Part shown: positions 1-6,473 of the stretch, one piece after another
Position numbering within the stretch: position 1 is the stretch's first letter
Layout: each line of letters opens with the position of its first letter
Source: Bradyrhizobium monzae
GTDB taxonomy: Bacteria > Pseudomonadota > Alphaproteobacteria > Rhizobiales > Xanthobacteraceae
Length of the DNA stretch: 64,000 bases
Direction of reading: 5' to 3'
Assembly: GCF_021458635.1 (NCBI RefSeq)
Contig: NZ_JAIRDQ010000003.1
Span: forward strand, 558,001-622,000
Position numbers and translations under genes: made by a program
The notes under the pieces: generated by a model
Databases searched by the model: none
What the model was told of the DNA's origin: nothing
Seen by the model: the letters and a program-made list of their open reading frames with translations, nothing else

Positions 1-2
1 TC

Positions 3-266
3 GCGCGCACCGCGGCCCTCGCTTCCGTCGGTCTCACCTTGGCGATGGAGTCCGACGTGCGAGACGACATGGAGGCAGGTCGCCTTGTGCCCGTGCTCGA
101 GGATTGGACGCCCATTCGGTCGCCGTTGAGCCTCTACTATCCGAGCCGACGCAACCCGACCGCCGGGTTCAAGGCGTTCGTCGATTTCGCGCGGCGGCAA
201 AGTGGGGCCAGCATTAGCCGACACACAGATCCGAAAGCGCCAGTAACGGACATTCGAGCGCTGTAA
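3..266 (+). CDS. LysR-family transcriptional regulator, C-terminal fragment (cut by window start)
   Basis: Only the end of the gene is in the window; the frame is open from base 3 and stops at 266. The translation [20 protein letters not shown] followed by a [18 protein letters not shown] stretch and a final VDFARR is the usual end of the LysR effector-binding domain, where the last strands and helix close the second subdomain. The DNA-binding helix-turn-helix lies upstream of the window, so target and ligand cannot be judged. About 25 extra residues follow the expected end of the domain. The family call rests on this C-terminal pattern alone. Confidence 0.72.
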   Translation, partial: ARTAALASVGLTLAMESDVRDDMEAGRLVPVLEDWTPIRSPLSLYYPSRRNPTAGFKAFVDFARRQSGASISRHTDPKAPVTDIRAL

Positions 267-280
267 ATTCAAAGTCGGTT

Positions 281-379
281 ATGGGTCAAAACGCGAAGAA
301 CTCAACCAGAGCAAATCTCGTCCGCCATGCCTCAATAAGCGGACCTCGTCGAGCGGTGTCGCGATTTCGCCGAAGGGCC
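281..379 (+). repeat. Dispersed intergenic repeat, copy A
   Basis: The stretch beginning ATGGGTCAAAACGCGAAGAA aligns over roughly 100 bases with 2168-2290 on the same strand and with the reverse complement of 5287-5402. Shared blocks include GGGTCAAA, GCGAAGA, GAGCAAATCT and GACCTC. Copies A and C look more alike than either is to B. It fills most of the gap between the LysR fragment and the next gene. No terminal inverted repeats or reading frame shared by all copies were seen, so I treat it as a degenerate dispersed repeat. Confidence 0.6.
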
Positions 380-515
380 ACAATCGGACTCATGCGGCGC
401 ACCAAAACCAACGCAATCCGATCGCCGATGTTTGCTTCGGAAAGTTCAAAGACACGACTTGCCGAGATCCGCGAAAATCTAGTTGTGGCCGCGCGAGATT
501 GTCACGGTCGATGGA

Positions 516-764
516 CTAATCTCTTCGCTTGTCTTGAAGAAAGCGAGCAAAAAAGCCGCGGGCTATCGCATCCAGAGCTTCGGAGATTTGTTCGCCGGTC
601 TCTCGCGGGGTGACGCGGTTTAGTTCGAGTCTCTCGGCCTCGCGAATGTAGTCCATCGATAGTTCGCGCAAGCGCTGGACTTCAGAATCATCCGGTAAGG
701 GGGCGATTTGTGCCAAAAGGTTTCGCGCGCGCGCGCGTGCGCGTTCACTTCGAGAGCCATCCAT
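516..764 (-). CDS. Small hypothetical protein (82 aa)
   Basis: I do not recognise a named family. The ATG at 764 is chosen because GGAGG lies about five bases upstream; an upstream TTG would itself overlap that ribosome site. The product is arginine- and glutamate-rich and predicted helical: MDGSRSERARARARN, then an acidic/leucine-rich amphipathic middle (RLRELSMDYIREAERLEL) and a basic end FLQDKRRD. No signal peptide or membrane segment is present. It stands alone between repeats. Small soluble proteins of this kind are common orphans in Bradyrhizobium-like genomes; function unknown. Confidence 0.5.
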   Translation of the reverse strand: MDGSRSERARARARNLLAQIAPLPDDSEVQRLRELSMDYIREAERLELNRVTPRETGEQISEALDAIARGFFARFLQDKRRD

Positions 765-902
765 GACAGCCTCCAAGGGTACTTACGTTGTGGGTTTTTG
801 ATCAGTCCCTCGGCTCAAACAATAACATTCGATACGGAGGAAGGCCCTTGAGATCGGCTCGCGAAGATCAAGTACATTCAACTCGCGCTGCTATGTCGGG
901 TT

Positions 903-922
903 CCTGACATTGTCAGGTTTTT
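903..922. promoter_or_regulatory. Perfect CCTGACA-T-TGTCAGG palindrome followed by five T
   Basis: Bases 903-917 are a perfect 15-base palindrome and are followed by TTTTT at 918-922. It could be an operator for the small gene starting at 1028. It could also be a short rho-independent terminator (six-pair stem, three-base loop, T tract) read on the plus strand. No plus-strand gene ends just before it, which makes the operator reading slightly better. Confidence 0.35.
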
Positions 923-1027
923 ACGGGGTTCGCTCCTGATTTTTGGATTCAGATTGAAACGCAAAGTGCCCGATTGTAGTTTGACTTCGGGAACCGACGA
1001 AGGGCGGTCCAGCTGAGGAGGTATAGC

Positions 1028-1246
1028 GTGTCGATGATCCGAAAGCGGCTCTCGAATGAAGAGCGGGCAAGCCGCCCCGCCTTTGATGAGCGAGTATCCG
1101 AGGCAGCTAAAGATCTAGAGGATCGTGCGAGGCTGCTGCCACCAAGTCCGGCGCGCGACGCGCTCCTACGCAGAGCTCGCCTCATGAATGTTGCCAAACA
1201 CATAAACGAGTGGCTGTCGTCACCAGGACTTCAACCACCGAAATGA
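1028..1246 (+). CDS. Small hypothetical protein (72 aa)
   Basis: The GTG start at 1028 is preceded by GAGGAGG with six bases spacing, the strongest ribosome site in this part of the window, which supports a real gene. The product begins MSMIRKRLSNEERASRP and is a charged, helical protein with an internal ARDALLRRARLMN segment and an end LSSPGLQPPK. It has no signal peptide, membrane segment or cysteine. The gene converges on the Crp/Fnr gene (stop at 1318). I do not recognise a function; the composition suggests a small cytoplasmic protein. Confidence 0.6.
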   Translation: MSMIRKRLSNEERASRPAFDERVSEAAKDLEDRARLLPPSPARDALLRRARLMNVAKHINEWLSSPGLQPPK

Positions 1247-1317
1247 GAATGTCGTACTTTCCTGAAGTAAGCGCGGATAGATGGCCCACGGCGGAATTTG
1301 ATTTTCCGCCCCAGCTG

Positions 1318-2010
1318 TCACCCGAGCAAGCCCTGGTACTGCGATTTCACGGTCTCGTAGCATTCGCAGGCTGCATCCTGCAGGGCCTGAAGGTTGGTTA
1401 TCAGGATCTTTCCTCTGGTGTATTTGATGATTCCCGCCTGCTGAAGCGTATGCGCCACGACCGTCACGCTTGTTCGCTTGACACCTAGCATCTCCGCTAA
1501 GAACTCTTGCGTGAATAACAGCGTATCGCTTTGTGAAAGGTCTCTTGACCTGAGCAGCCAGCGGCACAGGCGGGCGTTCACATGATGCGCTGCCATGCAG
1601 GCGGTGGATTGCTGCGCCTGAGCGTACAGGGTTTGCTCGTGTCTGATCAGCAGTGAAAGGAGCGCTTGGCTCCGCATGGCCGCACTCCTGAGCTCCGCCA
1701 AGCTGCAAACCATTGCCCTACCGCTCAGCTGGATCACCGCCCGACTTAGTGACTTCCGGCCATCGAGCGCCGCCGATGCGCCAATTACTCCGTCTCGGCC
1801 AACCATCGCGGCCTCCACGACTTGGCCACTCGATAGCGTGACCACGATGGAGATGACCGCGCTAGTCGGAAAATAGGTCGCGTCGATGCTATCGCCCGCC
1901 TCGAACAACACCTGCTCCTGTTCAAGATCCACGAGCTTTAGGCAGGGTTGAAGGGCAGCCAGATCGCTCGGCGAAAGCGAGGCGAGAAGTAAGTTTTCTT
2001 TATGCGGCAT
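1318..2010 (-). CDS. Crp/Fnr-family transcriptional regulator
   Basis: The 230-residue product has the family layout. An N-terminal cyclic-nucleotide-binding-like beta barrel spans about residues 10-130 (LVDLEQEQVLFEAGDSI..YFPTSAVISIVVTLSSG, GRDGVIGASAALDG). A long dimer helix follows, then a winged helix near 165-215 (LLFTQEFLAEMLGVKRTSVT, GIIKYTRGKILI). The FNR iron-sulfur cysteines are absent from the N-terminus. The barrel lacks the canonical cAMP-binding RxE signature I would expect in CRP, so the ligand is unknown. The ATG at 2010 has GAGGGAG upstream. The gene stands alone. Confidence 0.9.
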   Translation of the reverse strand: MPHKENLLLASLSPSDLAALQPCLKLVDLEQEQVLFEAGDSIDATYFPTSAVISIVVTLSSGQVVEAAMVGRDGVIGASAALDGRKSLSRAVIQLSGRAMVCSLAELRSAAMRSQALLSLLIRHEQTLYAQAQQSTACMAAHHVNARLCRWLLRSRDLSQSDTLLFTQEFLAEMLGVKRTSVTVVAHTLQQAGIIKYTRGKILITNLQALQDAACECYETVKSQYQGLLG

Positions 2011-2167
2011 ATCGCGCTCCCTCGATTATGGCGGGAGCGCAAAACTCTCGGTCAGCGGCGCCGGTGGTCTGCCGTTAATCATCCGACACTACGCTCAAAC
2101 GGAAATAAAGCGAGGGCAATATTGTCCCTAGCTAGCAGCGATTCGCTGTTCGTCCGTATGTTCCGAG

Positions 2168-2290
2168 ATGGGTCAAATGCGAAGAATTCAGGTTGAGCAA
2201 ATCTGGTCCGCTCTGCCACGATGAGCAGACCTCCGTCAGACGCGCTGCAACTTCGCAGATGGGCCAGAAGGCGACGTTGGCTGGAACGGT
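2168..2290 (+). repeat. Dispersed intergenic repeat, copy B
   Basis: This begins ATGGGTCAAATGCGAAGAAT and aligns with copies at 281-379 (same strand) and 5287-5402 (opposite strand). Read on the minus strand, copies B and C can both be translated into similar peptides (WPI.EVAA.L.EV and LL.L.SSH), so an ancestral coding origin is possible. It sits just past the stop of the small secreted-protein gene at 2304. Confidence 0.6.
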
Positions 2291-2303
2291 CGCCGGGTCG
2301 ACG

Positions 2304-2624
2304 CTATCGCCTGTTTCCCCACTCAACAAAATTCCACTCCTCCCTGAGGATCACGCGATAGCTTCCGGGAGGTGGCGCTTGCTCTAGGATTTCGACTTTC
2401 GAAGAAGCGTTTGTATCTAAGAAAATCCCAAACACGGGCATACACGCTTTCAAAGCATAGCGCGCAGCGTCCTCGGCTGTCCGAACCCCCGCTGCTTGCG
2501 CATCAGGTGCGTGCAACCGAACACAAGCTCGAAAGTCGGAACCGGATGGCTGCTTCTCGTCATGAGTTTGAGCGAATAGCTGAGGCGACAACGCCAGAAG
2601 CGAGATCAAAATAGCTACTCTCAT
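2304..2624 (-). CDS. Small exported hypothetical protein (106 aa)
   Basis: The start at 2624 is chosen because the product then opens with a clear Sec signal peptide, MRVAILISLLALSPQLFAQ, with likely cleavage after FAQ, and AGAGG lies about seven bases upstream. A longer open frame exists but only adds non-signal sequence. The mature part of about 87 residues has two cysteines (FRACVRLHAP, LKACMPVFG) that could form a periplasmic disulfide, and ends with VILREEWNFVEWGNRR. No family recognised. Intergenic repeats flank the gene. Confidence 0.6.
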   Translation of the reverse strand: MRVAILISLLALSPQLFAQTHDEKQPSGSDFRACVRLHAPDAQAAGVRTAEDAARYALKACMPVFGIFLDTNASSKVEILEQAPPPGSYRVILREEWNFVEWGNRR

Positions 2625-2694
2625 GGATGCCTCTAAGACGTTGAAACAAAGCTCACGTTCAACCAAGTTATTGGGACCGAAATAAGGGACGGCA

Positions 2695-2803
2695 TGTCCG
2701 CTTGGGGTCACAAGCTGCCTTTGGCAGGCTCTTCACCATGGTCGGCTCATTTCCGGGAAGCAGACATTGCGGCTCTGCGGCCGGAGGTTGACAACGGGCC
2801 ATA
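2695..2803 (+). repeat. Dispersed ~110 bp intergenic repeat, copy D
   Basis: The stretch TGTCCGCTTGGGGTCACAAG onward aligns base for base over about 110 positions with 3422-3531. Shared blocks include the TCCGC/TTGGGTCA start, GGTCGG, CGGAAGC.GA.AT and the ACGGG.CATA end. Both copies run the same way and bracket the lipocalin-like gene (2825-3334). Identity by eye is about 70 percent, so they are old copies. Confidence 0.6.
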
Positions 2804-2824
2804 AGCCGGGGCGACCGTTAGTGG

Positions 2825-3334
2825 TCATTTCGCCCGCTTCCAAACTACGTCGACGGTCTCGCCGCTCGGTGGTCGAATGGTTAGCGTGAGCTGATCTTCC
2901 GTTATCGCTACGAAGCGCTTCTGGTTAGCACCATTCCAATTCGGAAAGGAACTGCCTTCAATATGGATTGCGATGCTGCGGTCTGCCTCGTTCATCGAGT
3001 ACGTCCCGAAGTAGGTCTGGGTCCCGTTAGCTGTTGCCTTGTTTTCGTCCGCAGTACCCAGCCAGAGCGTATTGCTTGTGTAGTTGGCGCGGTCTGAACA
3101 CATGACCGTTATGATGTATCTCCCGCTGGCATCAAAAATGGCCATGCCCGTTGGGCTCTCTCCGAACTGCCGCAAGGTGGTGCCATCGTTTTTCTTCTGC
3201 TCCCAAGAGATCACGATCCACGTTCCCACGAGTGCTTGCTTCAGCGACGGCCCCTGACTAGCGGCGGTGTTCGCATGCAGCGTCAGCCCCAAAACCGCAG
3301 CAATGCACGTACCGAAAACACTACGGTGCTTCAT
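2825..3334 (-). CDS. Lipocalin-like domain protein, exported
   Basis: The start at 3334 is chosen because it gives a signal peptide (MKHRSVFGTCIAAVLGLTLH..TAASQG); the longer frame would read back into the intergenic repeat at 3422-3531. After the signal the 169-residue product has the lipocalin-like pattern: LVGTWIVISWEQKK, SPTGMAIFDASGRYII, GTQTYFGTYSMNEADRSIAI, FVAITEDQLTLT, and an end VVWKRAK. The opening LVGTW motif and the conserved G.Y....I strand pair are the signature of the short lipocalin_5-like family. Such proteins are periplasmic and bind unknown small ligands. It is a single gene without an operon. Confidence 0.78.
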   Translation of the reverse strand: MKHRSVFGTCIAAVLGLTLHANTAASQGPSLKQALVGTWIVISWEQKKNDGTTLRQFGESPTGMAIFDASGRYIITVMCSDRANYTSNTLWLGTADENKATANGTQTYFGTYSMNEADRSIAIHIEGSSFPNWNGANQKRFVAITEDQLTLTIRPPSGETVDVVWKRAK

Positions 3335-3421
3335 TGGTATACCCCGTGGCTTTGCCCCAACTCTGATCCGCCCTGTAGAGCTGAAGCAGAGTATAAGAAA
3401 TCTCGGCTTATGAACGACGGA

Positions 3422-3531
3422 TTTCCGCGTTGGGTCAAAGGCCGCCCTCGTCAGCCCGCATATCCTTGGTCGGGTTATCTCCCGGAAGCGGATATCGCCA
3501 CGCTGAGGGCTGAGGTCAGCCACGGGTCATA
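3422..3531 (+). repeat. Dispersed ~110 bp intergenic repeat, copy E
   Basis: Second copy of the repeat at 2695-2803, same orientation, lying between the lipocalin-like gene and the MBL-fold gene. It contains the TTGGGTCAAA block and the paired CCGGAAGCGGATAT block. It carries no gene of its own. Confidence 0.6.
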
Positions 3532-3552
3532 GCGGTACTCCGAATGCAGGTG

Positions 3553-4524
3553 CTAACCTTCCGCCACGAAAGCGTAACTGTTGCCATCTTTCGTCAGCGT
3601 GCCGGCGTTTGGCATCAACCAATGCGTACCCGAAACGATTAATTTGTCAGCGACCGCGCGGTCGAAGACCTTCTTTCGGGTTTCGACGGCCATTTGCGGG
3701 TCTTGATCGATTGCAAGCTGCCACTCGGGATTTGTTGCAATGTGGGGCGCAAGGTTGACCACGTCAGCCGTAATCAAGAATTGCTTGCTGCCGGACGCTA
3801 CCAAATGGGCGACCATTCCCGGGCTATGGCCGGGCACCTGAACTGCTTGGACACCCGGCAACAGTTCCGGCTCTCCCTCGAATGTTCTCACGTTCTTCCA
3901 AGAAGCTACCGTCACTTTGATACGCTGGGCAAGACCTTTGCGGCTTGGTCCTAAATCGATCTGCTCCACCCCCGGCTGCGTCCACCATTTTAATTCGGCT
4001 GCCGGCACCACGATGTCAGCATCCGGGAAAACCTGCGCATTGCTCTCATTGTTCATGAGACCATAGATATGGTCACCATGCAGATGCGAGATCAGGATCG
4101 TCTTGACTGCCTTGGGGTCGAGGCCGGCCGCCGACATGCTCTCGAACAGCCTGCCATTGCCGTCGCCATAAATGGGGTGGCCACCTGTGCCCGCGTCGAT
4201 CAGCACGACCTGATCACGAACCTTGAGTGCCATAACAATAAACCGCAGGGGCGCTTGATTTTCGGGGAAGCCCGCGCCCCGCATTACAGCCTTTACCTTT
4301 TCAAACTCGACATTCTTTACCAAGCCGTCTCGAAGCGGAACGTTTCGCGCACCGTCGACCAACGCGAAAACTTCGATATCGCCAACTTGATACTTGCGGA
4401 ATAGTTGTGAAGCAGATTGTTGAGCGTAAGCCGCATCGACAAATCCGACCGGCTTATCCAGTCCGAATGCGGCACAAGCACCCGCTGCGCCCAATGTCAG
4501 TTCTCGACGCGAGATATCGAACAT
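3553..4524 (-). CDS. MBL-fold metallo-hydrolase with Tat-type leader
   Basis: The product of about 323 residues starts MFDISRRELTLGAAGACAAF and reaches AAYAQQ, a twin-arginine leader, so it should be exported folded to the periplasm. The metallo-beta-lactamase metal motif is present as SHLHGDHIYG (HxHxDH). Further ligands lie in VPGHSPGMVAHLV and ITADVV and near the end in VSGTHWLMP. The start at 4524 is preferred over a GTG 15 bases upstream because GGAG falls at the right place before it. The substrate is unknown; relatives include lactonases and other hydrolases. The neighbouring intergenic regions are repeats and IS debris. Confidence 0.85.
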   Translation of the reverse strand: MFDISRRELTLGAAGACAAFGLDKPVGFVDAAYAQQSASQLFRKYQVGDIEVFALVDGARNVPLRDGLVKNVEFEKVKAVMRGAGFPENQAPLRFIVMALKVRDQVVLIDAGTGGHPIYGDGNGRLFESMSAAGLDPKAVKTILISHLHGDHIYGLMNNESNAQVFPDADIVVPAAELKWWTQPGVEQIDLGPSRKGLAQRIKVTVASWKNVRTFEGEPELLPGVQAVQVPGHSPGMVAHLVASGSKQFLITADVVNLAPHIATNPEWQLAIDQDPQMAVETRKKVFDRAVADKLIVSGTHWLMPNAGTLTKDGNSYAFVAEG

Positions 4525-4604
4525 CGTTCGGTTCTCCACTCGGCGAAATAATGGAGATTATCAATAAAGACGCAAATGGCACAAGTCCGCTTAGGGTCCA
4601 GGCT

Positions 4605-4760
4605 GTGAGAAAACCCTGTCGATGCTATGATTCTCGTACTGAATCGGCGGGGGAAGCAATGCAGGGTTTCGTTCAAGGGGTGGATCGCCACCAGACGACG
4701 TTGCTGCCCGGATGTCTCGATGATTGGGGCGGCGAGAACAATCCTGTTCGTGATGTTCTC
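4605..4760 (+). mobile_element. IS1182-family transposase, 5' remnant
   Basis: From the ATG at 4659 the plus strand encodes MQGFVQGVDRHQTTLLPGCL then DDWGGENNPVR. This matches the N-terminus of IS1182-type transposases common in Bradyrhizobium, which typically read like FVEGVDRGQ.TLFPE.LEDWI.EDNPVRVID. Homology stops around 4760, where the reading changes, so only about 35 codons and the upstream leader (including GTGAGAAAAC near 4611) remain. The fragment abuts and appears to truncate the minus-strand gene at 4673-5086. The rest of the element is absent here. Confidence 0.6.
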
Positions 4761-5086
4761 CGTCCGGCCGCGCCACTCATCGTGATCCATTCGGCATCGA
4801 ACAATGTCTCAAAGCCAAGCGACTCCAGGTGCAGGCAATGGAAGCTGTCCTTGACGAACCACTCCCGCCGTCGATTTGAACCAATCAAGTCAGCGATGAC
4901 CTCAAGCTGCGCTGGTGCAGCTTCCACGCCTGCTGTCGTCACCGCGTCAGGGTAGAAGCGCGGCGTCCCCAGCCGGGTCAACCAGAGCGCCTCATGAAAC
5001 TCGCCGGGATGATCATGCGCCCGGCAAACTGCGTCGCACCACATGGCGTTGTTATGGGCGGCCAGCACCGTGATGCTGCTCTTCAT
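4673..5086 (-). pseudogene. Truncated acetyltransferase-like gene interrupted by IS debris
   Basis: From an ATG at 5086 with GGAGCGGGA directly upstream, about 100 codons look like genuine protein: MKSSITVLAAHNNAMWCDAV, CRAHDHPGEFHEALWLTRLG, PRFYPDAVT, WFVKDSFHCLHLESLGFETL and FDAEWI. This resembles the N-terminal half of GNAT-like proteins in Bradyrhizobium (a recollection of the pattern, not a search). After about position 4780 the frame runs antisense into the IS1182 remnant and the sequence becomes meaningless (SGAAGRRTSRTGL). The acetyl-CoA-binding half is therefore missing and the gene is probably dead. Confidence 0.5.
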
Positions 5087-5099
5087 TCCCGCTCCAGTT

Positions 5100-5230
5100 T
5101 GAATTGACGACAGCCCAGGCCGGTCAGTGTCAGGCGTCTTGATGTCTGGTGTCGCCGATTGCTGTGCCCGCGCCGCGATCGACCAGGCCATGGCCGATCC
5201 CAGACCAGCAACAAACTTTTCTTCGACATT
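5100..5230 (-). pseudogene. Remnant of a Tat-type leader, solute-binding-protein-like
   Basis: Immediately upstream of the truncated gene, the minus strand reads FVAGLGSAMAWSIAARAQQS, the tail of a leader of the M-RRREF-AGLGSA-AW-AARAQQ type that opens many ABC-transporter solute-binding proteins in these bacteria. The initiating segment is in another frame (MSK.. or MRRK..), so a small deletion has broken it, and nothing recognisable follows (TPDIKTPDTDRPGLSS). It is a short relic rather than a gene. Confidence 0.4.
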
Positions 5231-5286
5231 TTTGCTCCTGGGCTGTCCTGCGGCAGCATATTGCGATCGGGCTCGCTTGGAAACCG

Positions 5287-5402
5287 ATTGGCGATGTCGG
5301 CGGTTGGCCCATCAGCGAAGTAGCGGCGCAGCTCATCGAGGTCCACTTACGGAGGAATGGCGAACGAGATTTGCTCAGGTTGAGCTCTTCGCATTTTGAC
5401 CC
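5287..5402 (-). repeat. Dispersed intergenic repeat, copy C
   Basis: The reverse complement aligns with copies A (281-379) and B (2168-2290), sharing GGGTCAAAATGCGAAGAGCT, GAGCAAATCTCGT, GTGGACCTCGATGAGC and TGATGGGCC. It lies upstream of the remnant leader at 5100-5230, so it may once have been a leader or promoter-proximal segment of that gene. Confidence 0.6.
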
Positions 5403-5467
5403 GCAACGAAGTGGTGCCGCTTCATTCAAAATTGAGCATTTCGCGTTTATGGGTTCACGGCCACGCC

Positions 5468-6448
5468 CTAACGCGGCCGGCTGCGCTCGATGATCTCGGC
5501 GGCCCCCTTCGACAGCAGGTCCAGTCCCACTGCACGGCCAAGCTCACGCGGGCGATTGGCCGGCCCTTCGCGTGAGACTTCGATGATGGTGTTGCCGGAG
5601 AGATCGAGCACGGAGGCGGTCAACGACATCTGATCGCCGTCGATGGTGGAAAAACCCGCCACCGGCGAATTGCAGTGGCCGTTCAGCACCCACAGCACCT
5701 CGCGCTCGGCGTCGGCGCAGGCATGCGCGGCAGCATCGTCGATCGCTGACAGGATTTTTCGCGTTTGCCAATCCTGCGCGGCGCATTCGACGGCGACGAT
5801 GCCCTGCCCTGCCGCGGGCAGCATCTCCGCCGCGGTGAATTCGTAGGCGATGCGGCCGGAAAGACCAACGCGATCGAGGCCCGAACGTGCCATGATCAGC
5901 GCGTCGGCAGGCCCCACCGCACCGCCGTCGGGAAGCTTCTGCTTCTCGCCAATGTCGAGCTTTCGCACGCGGGTGTCGGCGGCGCCGCGGAAATGAATCA
6001 CCTCGACATCCGGAAACAACCGCCGCGCATAGGCCGCACGTCGCACCGCGTTGGTGCCGACTTTAAAACCCTTGCCGCGCGACTGGCGCAGCGCTTGCAG
6101 CGTGACGCCGGCGCGCAACACCAGCGCATCGCTGGGCGGATCGCGCGACAGCGTGGCGCCGATGACGAGGCCGGGCGTGTCCTCATTCCCTGGCATGTCC
6201 TTCAGCGAATGCATCGCCGCCTGCAATTCGCCCGCAAGCACCGCGGCGCGGATCTGCGCCACGAAGGCACCGCCCTTGCCGCCATGCGGCAAGAGCTTGC
6301 TGGTCTGGTCGAGATCGCCGGTGGTGTCGAACTTGACGATCTCGACATCGAGATCGGGCACGGCGGCGGTCAGGCGGCGCGCAATCTCTTCCGTCTGTGC
6401 CAGCGCCATCACGCTTTTGCGGGTGCCGATCTTGAATCGCGTAGCCAA
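5468..6448 (-). CDS. hemC: Hydroxymethylbilane synthase (porphobilinogen deaminase), divergent form
   Basis: Joins four porphobilinogens into hydroxymethylbilane in heme synthesis, in the cytoplasm. The 326-residue product is of normal length and keeps the key features: catalytic Asp84 in HSLKDMP, arginine-rich binding loops (VRRAAYARRLFPDVEVI, RGAADTRVRKLD), and dipyrromethane-cofactor Cys259 in NGHCNSPVAG. Several motifs depart from the usual form: GTRKSVMALAQT instead of GTRGSPLALAQ, GTNAVRR instead of GTSSLRR, and SLKDMPGNEDTPGL instead of SLKDVPTELPEGL. It may therefore be a second, specialised HemC rather than the housekeeping enzyme. It follows the GMC oxidoreductase gene by 25 bases on the same strand. 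Confidence 0.88.
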   Translation of the reverse strand: MATRFKIGTRKSVMALAQTEEIARRLTAAVPDLDVEIVKFDTTGDLDQTSKLLPHGGKGGAFVAQIRAAVLAGELQAAMHSLKDMPGNEDTPGLVIGATLSRDPPSDALVLRAGVTLQALRQSRGKGFKVGTNAVRRAAYARRLFPDVEVIHFRGAADTRVRKLDIGEKQKLPDGGAVGPADALIMARSGLDRVGLSGRIAYEFTAAEMLPAAGQGIVAVECAAQDWQTRKILSAIDDAAAHACADAEREVLWVLNGHCNSPVAGFSTIDGDQMSLTASVLDLSGNTIIEVSREGPANRPRELGRAVGLDLLSKGAAEIIERSRPR

Positions 6449-6473
6449 GTCCTAATCCTCTCAAGACGCGGGT

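Noticed and set aside
281..613. A 110-codon plus-strand frame from 281
   Set aside because: It begins in the dispersed repeat and runs antisense through the small minus-strand gene that has a good ribosome site.
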